A stretch of DNA of 64,000 nt from Oscillospiraceae bacterium. Lineage in GTDB: Bacteria; Bacillota; Clostridia; Oscillospirales; Ruminococcaceae. Position 1 is the stretch's first letter. Every line of letters starts with the position of its first letter. The stretch spans positions 1-64,000 of the forward strand of contig JAHYZA010000006.1 in NCBI GenBank assembly GCA_019424695.1, in the 5' to 3' direction. A program made the position numbers and the translations under genes. Positions 8,371 through 16,900 of the stretch are shown here, one piece after another. Under the pieces are notes generated by a model. That model had not been told where the DNA came from. It ran no database searches and saw only the letters and a list, made by a program, of their open reading frames with translations.

Positions 8371-9219
8371 TTACTTGCGGTTCTTCTTGGCAGCGGGTTT
8401 CTTGGCGGCCTTCTTGGATTCCGCCGGCTTCTTGGCCGCAGACTTCACAGCCTCGCTGGCAGCCTTAACAGCCTCTTTCACCACGGGCTTGGCCGCTTTG
8501 ACCGCTTCCTCGACCACCGGCTTGGCCGCCTTGACAGCCTCATTGGCAGCCGGCTTGACGGTCTCGGTCACCGCCTTGACGGTATCGTTGACAGCTTTGA
8601 CTGCCTTCTTGGCCGCGGGCTTGGTGCTGGCGTTCTTGACTGCCTTGACTACCTCTTCGGTGGCATCCACGGCTGCATCCGTCACGTTGCCGACCACGGC
8701 GCTCAGCTCCGCCTTGGCCTTGGCGGCGCTGGCTTTGGCGCTGGCCTTGGGCTTGCGGGTCACTTCGCTGATGGTCCAGTACTGGGTGGTGCCGTTCTCA
8801 TCGCGCCAGATCTGCAGCGCAGCGCCATTGTTGGTGTTCATGCCGACCACATCCAGCAGCTTGCCGGCCAGGTTGGATTTGATCTTGACGGTGCCGTCGT
8901 TGGAAGGCTCCACGACCCACAGCTGGCTGGACGCCGGAGCGCCCTCCCACTGATGAACGCGGGTACCATCGCTGACGCCGCCGCAGTCCAGGTCCAGCAT
9001 CTTGCCGGTGAAACGGTTCTGGATGCGATAGACGCCGTCGCCGGCGGCAACAAAGTTCCACTGCTGCCATTCGGCGTTCACATTGTCCCACAGCTGGATC
9101 TTGGCGCCATTATCGATGTTATAATCAGCGACTTCCACGACCTTGCCGTTGGCAGCGCTGATGGTATAGAACTTACCGTCGGTAAGTACGGTCTGGGATA
9201 CTTTCTTTTTGGGTGCCAT
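8371..9219 (-). CDS. Ricin-type beta-trefoil protein fused to a histone-H1-like Lys/Ala tail
   Basis: 282 residues. About residues 12-150 form a ricin-B-like beta-trefoil with three Q-x-W marks (QQW, QLW, QYW), one per repeat. From about residue 155 the protein becomes a low-complexity Ala/Lys/Val helix-forming tail with repeats of the type AVKAAKPVVEEAVKAAKPVV, ending in a strongly basic SKKAAKKPAAKKNRK segment similar to histone H1 or bacterial HC1/AlgP-like tails. There is no signal peptide or membrane segment (it starts MAPKKKVSQ), so it should be cytoplasmic. AGGAGG precedes the ATG. A carbohydrate-type fold joined to a DNA-binding-like tail is unusual; function is inferred only as possible nucleoid or polyanion binding. 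Confidence 0.85.
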   Translation of the reverse strand: MAPKKKVSQTVLTDGKFYTISAANGKVVEVADYNIDNGAKIQLWDNVNAEWQQWNFVAAGDGVYRIQNRFTGKMLDLDCGGVSDGTRVHQWEGAPASSQLWVVEPSNDGTVKIKSNLAGKLLDVVGMNTNNGAALQIWRDENGTTQYWTISEVTRKPKASAKASAAKAKAELSAVVGNVTDAAVDATEEVVKAVKNASTKPAAKKAVKAVNDTVKAVTETVKPAANEAVKAAKPVVEEAVKAAKPVVKEAVKAASEAVKSAAKKPAESKKAAKKPAAKKNRK

Positions 9220-9317
9220 ATCGGAATTCCTCCTAATACGTTGCGCGGCCTACACAGTTGATTCTGTCCCTCGGGCCGCAATATGTTCCACAACAAATTT
9301 GCGTGGCTACGTTCTCT
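9220..9317 (-). promoter_or_regulatory. Structured 5' leader of the lectin/histone-like gene
   Basis: A leader of about 95 bases holds a long-range pairing TTGCGGCC / GGCCGCGCAA shortly before the ribosome site. No known riboswitch class is recognised. Confidence 0.35.
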
Positions 9318-9346
9318 ATTATAGCCACTTTTTTCCAATTCGTCAA
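9318..9346 (-). promoter_or_regulatory. Promoter of the lectin/histone-like gene
   Basis: Minus-strand TTGACG (9341-9346), 17-base spacer, TATAAT (9318-9323). Confidence 0.78.
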
Positions 9347-9375
9347 CTTTTTGGCGCTGTTGCGGCATTTTGCAC

Positions 9376-9408
9376 AAAAAAGCCGGAATGGCACAAAGCC
9401 ATCCCGGC
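9376..9408 (-). terminator. Terminator of the ABC exporter operon
   Basis: Minus-strand GC-rich hairpin GCCGGGATGGC / GCCATTCCGGC followed by T6. Confidence 0.88.
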
Positions 9409-9445
9409 AATTTTGATTGATTCAGAGGGAACTTTTACCGATCTT

Positions 9446-11371
9446 TTACGAGTTTTCGGCAAAATTGCCGGTGTACAGACGATAATAGCGGCCCTTCTGG
9501 GCGATCAGCTCGTCATGCGTACCGCGCTCGATGATACGGCCCTGTTCCAGGACCATGATGCAGTCGGAGTTGCGGACCGTGGAAAGACGGTGGGCAATGA
9601 CAAAGGTGGTACGGCCATACATCAGGCCGTCCATGCCATCCTGGACCAGTTTCTCGGTGCGGGTGTCGATGGAAGAGGTAGCCTCATCCAGAATCAGTAC
9701 CGGCGGATCGGCCACGGCGGCACGGGCAATGGCCAGCAGCTGGCGCTGGCCCTGGCTCAGGTTGGTACCGTCACCGGTGAGCATCGTGTTGTAGCCATCG
9801 GGCAGATGCTTGATGAAGCCGTCGGCATTGGCCAGACGGGCCGCCGCGATGCACTCTTCGTCCGTAGCCGTCAGACGGCCGTAGCGGATGTTCTCCATGA
9901 CGGTGCCGGTGAACAGATGGGTATCCTGCAGCACAATGCCCAGAGAGGAGCGCAGCGCATCCTTCTCGATGGACTTGATGTCGTGACCGTCGTACAGGAT
10001 CTGGCCTTTCTGGATGTCGTAGAAGCGGTTGATCAGGTTGGTGATGGTCGTCTTGCCGGCACCTGTGGAACCGACAAAGGCGATCTTCTGTCCCGGACGG
10101 CCGTAGAGGTTGATGTCATGCAGGACGATCTTGCCCGGATCGTAGCCGAAGTCCACGTCCTTGAAGACGATGTCGCCCTTGAGTTCGGTATAGGTGCTTT
10201 CCCCGTTGGCATCGGTCTTTTTCCAGGCCCAGGTGCCGGTGGGTTCGCTGGCCTCGGTCACACTGTTGTCCGGCAGGTATTTGGCGTGAACCAGCGTGAT
10301 GTCGCCCTCATTGGTCTCCGGCTTTTCATCCAGCAGGGCAAAGATACGCTGACCGCCGGCCAGAGCCATAACCACAGAGTTCAACTGCATGGAGATCTGG
10401 GTAATGGGCTGGTTGAAGTTGCGGGTCAGGACCAGGAAGCTGGCCAGTTTACCCAGGGTCAGACCGCCGAAGCTGTTAATGGCCAGGGCACCGCCGATGA
10501 TGGCGCACAGCACATAGCTGAGGTTGCCCAGCTGGCCGTTGACAGGCATGGCCACCAGAGAGAAGGCATTGGCCTTATCGGCGCTGTGGAACAGTTCGTC
10601 GTTGAGTTCATCGAAGCGCTCGATGGCGGCTTCCTCGTGGCAGAAGACCTTGACGACCTTCTGGCCGTTCATCATCTCTTCGATATAACCGTTGACGCGG
10701 CCCAGTTCCCGCTGCTGGTCCACAAAGAACTTGCCGGAACGGCCGGTAAGGAACTTGGTGCAGAGCAACATGACGGCAACCATAAACAGCGCCACCACCG
10801 TCAGCGCCGGGCTGAGCACGATCATCGAGATCAGCACGCTGACCACCGTGATGCAGGTGTTGACCAGCTGCGGCAAGCTCTGGCTGATCATCTGGCGCAG
10901 GGTGTCCGTATCGTTGGTGTAGATGGACATGATGTCGCCGTGGGCATGGGTGTCGAAGTACTTGATGGGGAGCGTCTGCATATGGGTGAACATCTCATCA
11001 CGGAGATTTTTCAGCGTACCCTGGGTGATACGGGCCATCATGCGGTTCTGCAGGAAGATGGCCACAATGCCCACCCCGTAGAACAGTGCCACCCGGGTGA
11101 TGGCATGGATCAGGCCGGTGAAGTCGCTGCTCTTTTCCAGCAGCATGGGGGTGATGTAGCCGTCGATCAGCGTCTGCATGAACAAGGTACCTTGCACCTG
11201 GGCAAAAACGCTGATAAAGATGCAGCACAATACCCCGATGACCGGGAACTTATAGAGGTGCATGACATAGGCAAGGATGCGTTTGAGGATCTTGCCGGGA
11301 TTTGCCACTTTGGGGCGCGGGCCGCGGTTACGGCCGGCGCCAACGTTGACCACTTTCGCCTGCTGTGCCAT
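9446..11371 (-). CDS. ABC exporter half-transporter, catalytically complete subunit
   Basis: 641 residues, fused type I exporter membrane domain (about residues 35-340, six helices) and nucleotide-binding domain. Walker A GSTGAGKTT, signature LSQGQRQ, Walker B LILDEATSS with the catalytic Glu, and the switch His in IAHRLSTVR are all intact. A short insertion (TGTWAWKK) precedes the ATPase domain, as in many Firmicute LmrD/YheH-like subunits. The ATG overlaps the partner gene's TAA (TAATG), so translation is coupled. With its partner and the MarR gene it fits a heterodimeric multidrug exporter of the BmrCD/LmrCD type; substrate unknown. Confidence 0.9.
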   Translation of the reverse strand: MAQQAKVVNVGAGRNRGPRPKVANPGKILKRILAYVMHLYKFPVIGVLCCIFISVFAQVQGTLFMQTLIDGYITPMLLEKSSDFTGLIHAITRVALFYGVGIVAIFLQNRMMARITQGTLKNLRDEMFTHMQTLPIKYFDTHAHGDIMSIYTNDTDTLRQMISQSLPQLVNTCITVVSVLISMIVLSPALTVVALFMVAVMLLCTKFLTGRSGKFFVDQQRELGRVNGYIEEMMNGQKVVKVFCHEEAAIERFDELNDELFHSADKANAFSLVAMPVNGQLGNLSYVLCAIIGGALAINSFGGLTLGKLASFLVLTRNFNQPITQISMQLNSVVMALAGGQRIFALLDEKPETNEGDITLVHAKYLPDNSVTEASEPTGTWAWKKTDANGESTYTELKGDIVFKDVDFGYDPGKIVLHDINLYGRPGQKIAFVGSTGAGKTTITNLINRFYDIQKGQILYDGHDIKSIEKDALRSSLGIVLQDTHLFTGTVMENIRYGRLTATDEECIAAARLANADGFIKHLPDGYNTMLTGDGTNLSQGQRQLLAIARAAVADPPVLILDEATSSIDTRTEKLVQDGMDGLMYGRTTFVIAHRLSTVRNSDCIMVLEQGRIIERGTHDELIAQKGRYYRLYTGNFAENS

Positions 11372-13128
11372 TACGCCTCGCCCCCTTTCTCATCAAAGTC
11401 ACCGGAGCCTTTGGTCTGGCTGTTGTACACATCCTGGTAGATGGCGTTGTTCTTCAGCAGATTTTCCGGCGTGTCGAAGCCGCTGATGTGACCGTTATCC
11501 AGCACCAGCACATGGTCGGCATTCTCAACGCTGGAGACACGCTGGGCAATGATAAAGACGGTGGTGCCGGGGATCTTTTCGGCAAAGCTGTGGCGGATCT
11601 TGGCATCGGTGGCCGTATCCACCGCCGAGGTGGAGTCATCCAGAATCAGGATCTTGGGCTTCTTCAGCAGCGCACGGGCAATGCACAGACGCTGTTTCTG
11701 ACCGCCGGAAACGTTGGTACCACCCTGTTCGATGTAGGTTTCATACCGGTCGGGGAAGCGCTCGATGAATTCATCGGCACATGCCTGTTTGCAGGCATCC
11801 TCGATCTCGGCATCGGTGGCGTTGGGATTGCCCCAGCGCAGGTTCTCCGCGATGGTGCCGCTGAACAGTTCGTTCTTCTGCAGCACCATGGCCACGCTGT
11901 TGCGCAGCGTCTCCAGGTCGTAGTTGCGCACGTCCACGCCGCCGACCTCCACACTGCCCTCGGTCACATCATACAGACGGGGCAGCAGCTGCACCAGGCT
12001 GGACTTGGCCGAACCGGTGCCGCCGATGATGCCGATGGTCTCGCCGGATTTGATGTCGAGGTTGATGTTTTCCAGCGCCTTCTCGCCATCCTTCTTGTAG
12101 GCAAAGCTGACGTTGTTGAACTTCACGGAGCCGTCCTTGACTTCCATGACCGGGTTTTCGCCGTTGGCCAGGTCGGACTTTTCGTCCAGGACTTCGGCGA
12201 CACGCTTGGCGGAAGCGGCAGACATGGTGATCATGACGAACACCATGGAGAGCATCATCAGGCTCATGAGGATGTTCATGCAGTAGCTCAGCATGCTCAT
12301 CAGGTCACCGGTGGTGAAGCTGGTGGAACCGGAGAGCACGATCAGGCGCGCACCCAGCCAGGAGATGATGAGGATGCAGCTGTAGACCGCCAGCGTCATA
12401 AGCGGCGCGTTCCAGGACAGGATGAGTTCGGCGCGCATCAGCAACTGGCGCACATTCTCACTGGCCTTGCGGAATTTTTCGCCTTCAAACTTTTCCCGCA
12501 CATAAGCCTTGACGACGCGAATGGCGGAAACGTTTTCCTGCACGCTCTCGTTCAGGTCATCGTACTTGCGGAAGGCACCGGTGAAGTAGTTGGTGGCATG
12601 CACCATAATGTAGATCAGCGCACAGCCCAGCAGCACAACGGCCACCAGATAGACGCTGGCCAGTTCGGCATTGATGGCAAACGACATGAACAATGCCACG
12701 ATCATGCTGGCGGGCGCACGGATGGCCATGCGCAGCATCATCTGGTAGGCGTTCTGGATGTTGGTCACGTCGGTGGTCATGCGGGTGACCAGACCGGCCG
12801 TGGAGTACTTGTCAATGTTGGCAAAGCTGAACGTCTGGATGTTGCGGAACATGCCGCGGCGCAGATTGCGCGCAAAGCCCGTAGCCGCATGGGAACCAAA
12901 CACCGCCCCCAGGATGCCGACCAGCAGGCCGATGAGCGCGGCGACCAGCATTTTGGCACCGACCGAATAGATGACGTCCATGTTGCCGGCGGAAACACCG
13001 TCGTCCACGATGGTCGCCATCAGTCTGGGGATGATCATTTCCATGATCACTTCGCCAATCATGCAGATTGGCGTCAGGATCGAGACCAGGCGTATTCCCT
13101 TGGTCTCACGTCCAAGTGTCTTGAACAA
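11371..13128 (-). CDS. ABC exporter half-transporter, degenerate subunit
   Basis: 585 residues with a type I exporter membrane domain followed by an ATPase domain whose active site is altered. Walker B reads LILDDSTSAVD (Asp where the catalytic Glu should be) and the switch histidine is replaced by Gln in IAQRVSSVE. Walker A (GGTGSAKSS) and signature (VSGGQKQ) remain. Such asymmetry is characteristic of heterodimeric exporters, in which this subunit forms the non-hydrolysing site with its partner. The start is a TTG behind AAAGGAG. Lies between marR and the complete subunit. Confidence 0.9.
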   Translation of the reverse strand: MFKTLGRETKGIRLVSILTPICMIGEVIMEMIIPRLMATIVDDGVSAGNMDVIYSVGAKMLVAALIGLLVGILGAVFGSHAATGFARNLRRGMFRNIQTFSFANIDKYSTAGLVTRMTTDVTNIQNAYQMMLRMAIRAPASMIVALFMSFAINAELASVYLVAVVLLGCALIYIMVHATNYFTGAFRKYDDLNESVQENVSAIRVVKAYVREKFEGEKFRKASENVRQLLMRAELILSWNAPLMTLAVYSCILIISWLGARLIVLSGSTSFTTGDLMSMLSYCMNILMSLMMLSMVFVMITMSAASAKRVAEVLDEKSDLANGENPVMEVKDGSVKFNNVSFAYKKDGEKALENINLDIKSGETIGIIGGTGSAKSSLVQLLPRLYDVTEGSVEVGGVDVRNYDLETLRNSVAMVLQKNELFSGTIAENLRWGNPNATDAEIEDACKQACADEFIERFPDRYETYIEQGGTNVSGGQKQRLCIARALLKKPKILILDDSTSAVDTATDAKIRHSFAEKIPGTTVFIIAQRVSSVENADHVLVLDNGHISGFDTPENLLKNNAIYQDVYNSQTKGSGDFDEKGGEA

Positions 13129-13175
13129 GATTGATTGCTCCTTTCTACCTTTACATACTGCCCTTCCCTGACGGG

Positions 13176-13195
13176 AAAAAACGGGCTTGCGCCCG
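13176..13195 (-). terminator. Short hairpin with T-run between marR and the ABC genes
   Basis: Minus-strand CGGGC-GCAA-GCCCG followed by T6, just after the marR stop. It may partly terminate or attenuate, giving more regulator than exporter. Confidence 0.6.
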
Positions 13196-13197
13196 CG

Positions 13198-13734
13198 TCA
13201 GCCTTTATCGGTGGTCACGCCATCCGGAGCGGACCGTGTCTCACCCGCCATGACCTGGGCATTGGCCAGGACCTGTTCCAGCACCGCCCGGGCCACGGCC
13301 TGCCGCTCCGGCGCAACGCCGCGCTGCAGTTCGCGCTCAAAAGAATCGATGCTGAGGCGGATGCGCTCATGATAGGCTACCCCTTTGGGGGTGGCGCTCA
13401 GACGCTTGAGCCGGGCGTCCTTTGCCACAGAACAGCGCGTGATAAAACCGTCCTGTTCCATCGCCTGCAAAACCGCGGTTACACTGGAGCGCCGGATCTG
13501 CATCCAATGCTCCACATCGCGCTGATATACGTCGCGGTTTTCCTTGTTGGCGCGCACGATCTCTCCCAGCAGCATGCCCCGTACCCCGGTCAATTCCGGA
13601 GTTACTTCGGCCGCAATGCGTGTATCCATCGCGCGGCGGATCACGCGGAAGGCTTGGCCGACCAGCGCGCCGAAGTGTTCTTCGCCGCAGCAACCGGTCA
13701 TACAGCCAGGCTGTTGTGTCTTCGTGTTCGTCAC
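13198..13734 (-). CDS. MarR-family transcriptional regulator
   Basis: About 178 residues with the MarR winged helix (WMQIRRSSVTAVLQAMEQDG then FITRCSVAKDARLKRLSATP, the wing). An N-terminal GCMTGCCGEE stretch carries three cysteines and could sense thiols or metal (inference). The start is uncertain: GTG at 13734 follows GGGAGGG, while an in-frame GTG at 13773 lies inside the probable operator and has no ribosome site. Being first in the exporter operon with a palindrome in its own leader, it is likely an autorepressor that is relieved by exporter substrates. Confidence 0.85.
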   Translation of the reverse strand: MTNTKTQQPGCMTGCCGEEHFGALVGQAFRVIRRAMDTRIAAEVTPELTGVRGMLLGEIVRANKENRDVYQRDVEHWMQIRRSSVTAVLQAMEQDGFITRCSVAKDARLKRLSATPKGVAYHERIRLSIDSFERELQRGVAPERQAVARAVLEQVLANAQVMAGETRSAPDGVTTDKG

Positions 13735-13762
13735 CTGCCCTCCCTGTTTTTTGTTAGCTGTC

Positions 13763-13786
13763 GAACTGTTCACATACTAACAGTTC
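13763..13786. promoter_or_regulatory. Probable MarR operator
   Basis: Perfect inverted repeat GAACTGTT-N8-AACAGTTC between the promoter and the marR start, placed about 10-35 bases after the expected transcription start. Confidence 0.65.
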
Positions 13787-13802
13787 ATTGGCGTACCTAA
13801 TC

Positions 13803-13830
13803 AGTATAACACGCCTTTATCAATTGTCAA
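13803..13830 (-). promoter_or_regulatory. Promoter of the marR/ABC exporter operon
   Basis: Minus-strand TTGACA (13825-13830), 16-base spacer, TATACT (13803-13808). Confidence 0.8.
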
Positions 13831-13869
13831 TAGAAAAGAACGTAAAAAAATCTCTGCCGTTTTCCCCAC

Positions 13870-13912
13870 CCAAACAAAGCACCGGGACACCTTTTTATAA
13901 AGGTATCCCGGT
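13870..13912 (-). terminator. Probable terminator of the FtsX-type permease operon
   Basis: Minus-strand hairpin with ACCGGGA / TCCCGGT outer arms and ACCTTT / AAAGGT inner arms, followed by a broken T-rich tract. Confidence 0.6.
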
Positions 13913-13927
13913 AGGTTTTCCGATATT

Positions 13928-16900
13928 TTATTCGGGGGCTTTCATGCTCTCCACCATGGAGATCTTCTTCAGTGTGCGCCCCATCACAAGGTTGACCAAG
14001 GCACTGAACAAAAGGGTCAGGGCAATGGCGTATACAAAACTCACAGGCTGGATATCCCGTCCGAACATGACCGCATCCACCTCCACCGTGACGATGATGA
14101 ACCGGTGCAGCGCGATACCGCCGAACACGCCGAACAGGGTGCCGATCAGCGTCAGGGCCACGCTTTCACGGTTGACGTAGGCAAACACCTCGCGGTCGTA
14201 GAAGCCCAGCACCTTGATGGTAGCGATCTCCTTGATGCGCTCGGCAATATTGATATTGGAAAGGTTGTACAGGACCACAAAGGCCAGACAGGCGGCACAG
14301 ACAATGATCAGAACCACCACGGCATCAATGGAATTGAGCATGTTCAGCACCTGGGCCACACTGTCCCTCGTAAATGTCAGGCTGGCCACCGCGTCCATAT
14401 CCAGCAGTGTGGAGGAAACCGTATCATGGGCAGCCTCGCTGTCATCGGCCATCTTGCTGATGACTGCATTGTAGCTGACCCGCTGGCCGAACCCTGCGGC
14501 ATAGGTGGCAGCGCTCATGTAGACATAATTGCTGACATAGTGCTCGCAGACCCCGCTGACCGTAAAGGTACCGGTATCACCATCGCCGTTTTCCAGGGTC
14601 ACGGTGTCACCGGCCTTCACATCCAGCAGCTTGGCCAGTTTCTCGGTCAGGACCACGCCCTCCTCGCCCAGCGGTGTGGGTTCACGGCTGATGCGCTCAT
14701 GCAGATCCAGGAAGTCGGCGAACCGCCCTACATCCTGTGGAATCATCAGGTAGACATCCGCCTCGCCGTCTGCCACTGGCTGGCGGGTCGTTTCCACCGA
14801 TACCGTCAGCGATTCGGTAAAGGCATCGCTGCGGAACAGATAGTCGTAGACCTCACCCTGTCCGGTGGCTTCCTCTTCCGTGACAACGGTCATCAGGTCA
14901 TAGTGGGAAACGTCGCCGAACTGTTTGGTAATGATGGCATTGAGGGAATCCGAAATGCCGAAACCGCACACCAGCAGCGACATACAGCCTGCCACGCCGA
15001 TGACCGTCATCCAGAAACGTTTTTTGTAGCGCAGCAGGTTGCGGCAGGTAACTTTCCAGGTAAAGGGGAATCGGCGCCACAGCGGTGTGATGCGTTCCAG
15101 CAAGATCCGCTTGCCCGCCTTGGGGGCGCGCGGCAGCATCAACGTAGCCGGAACCTCCCGCAGGGAATTGCGGCAGGCCAGTGCCGTAACGCCAAGGGAA
15201 AGCACCGTGAGGGTCCCTCCCGCAAAAACGGCCTGCATTGCACGCCAGGGGGTATAAATGGCAGGCATATAGTACATCATGGCGTACGCCGACCAGATGA
15301 TGGCCGGGAACGCCCGGAATCCCACCGTCAGGCCCACCACGGTACCGCAGACAGCCGCCGCGAAGGAGTACCACAGATACTTTCGCATGATCTCCCAGGA
15401 GGTATACCCCAGGGCCTTGAGGGTGCCGATCTGCAGGCGTTCCTCCTCCACCATGCGGGTCATGGTAGTGGAAACCACCAGCGCCGCCACCAGGAAGAAG
15501 AACACCGGGAAGATGGTGGTAATGGCCGTGAGTTTGTCAATGTTACCGGTAAAGGACGTATAGCTGACATTGTTGCCGCGATCCCAGACATACCATTCCG
15601 GCATCTCGATGTCATCCAGTTCTTTCTGCCCGTCCTCGATTTCCGCACGGGCATCGGCCAGTTCCTGCTCAGCTTCCGCTTTGGCATCCTCGTACTCCAT
15701 CTCGCCGTCCCGCAGCTTCTGCGCGTTCTCGGCAATTGTAGCACGGGCATCGTCCAGCTCGGCACGGGCCTCGGCCAGTTCGGCCTTGGCATCGTTGATC
15801 TGCCGCCGGGCATCCTCCAGTTCCAGCTGTTTGTCGGTCAGGGTAGCCCAGCCTTCGTTCAGCTGCGCACGGCCCTCGGCCAGTTCCTTCTTGCCGGCCT
15901 CATACTCAGCCACACCATCGTTATACGCTTTCCAGCCGTCATCCAATTCCTTCCTGGCGCTTTCCAGCTGCGGGACACTGTCCTCCAGTTGTTTGCGTCC
16001 ATCCGCCAGTTTTTGTTTGTTGGCCTCATATTCTGCCCAGCCGGCATCCAGTTCCTGACGGCCGGTCACCATCAGGGCCAACCCGCTGACGGCCTCCCCC
16101 ATTGTCTGGCTTTCCAGTTCCAGTCCCTGCAGGCCGCCCTCCACCAACTGCCCGAACCATGCCACTACCGTGGGCAGCGCTTCCTGCCGCTGTACCCACG
16201 CCTGTGCATCGGTCAAAACCGTTTCCATCCGGGAGCGGTCCGCCTGCACGATAGCCGTCAGCTGTGCGATCAGCTCCGCCATCTGTTCCGGCGTAGGCTG
16301 TGTTTCTGCGGGGGGAATCTGCCCCTCGGCCAGGGGGGCTTTTTGCTTGGAAGCAAGTTCCGCGCGTCCGGTCTCTGCCTGCGCTTCCACAGCTGCCCCC
16401 GCTTCGGCAGAGGGGAGGTCCTCCGCCGGTGGAATCCCCTCTTCCGGGGCCGCTGTCGCTTCCTCTTCTTCCGAGGAACTCGGCGTCTCCGCTTTGTCTT
16501 CCTGGGGCTGCGTCGCATCGGACGGTGCCGGTTCTTCCGCTTCCGCCGCCGGTGCTTCTGTCGCGGGAGTTTCTGCTGCAGGTGTTTCTGTCGCCGATTC
16601 TTCTGTCAGCGGTTCGGGAGCGGCTGCTTTCGGTGCCTCCTCCGTCAGATCTTCTGTGGGAACCGTGTCCGTATCAGGAGATTCGGTCGCAGTCGTTTCT
16701 TCCGCCCCGGGTTCCTGGGGCAGCGCCGCCAGGGAATCCAGCATCTGCTGCGCCTGTTTCTGGACTTCACGAGCCGTAGAAGTCAAACCTGCCTTTTCAG
16801 CCGTGAGATTGAATTGCTGCAGATAGACGTCCAGAACATCCAGCAGTTCGTCGTAGCTCTGGGGAGCGTCATATCCGTTTTGTCCCATCCAGTCCACAAA

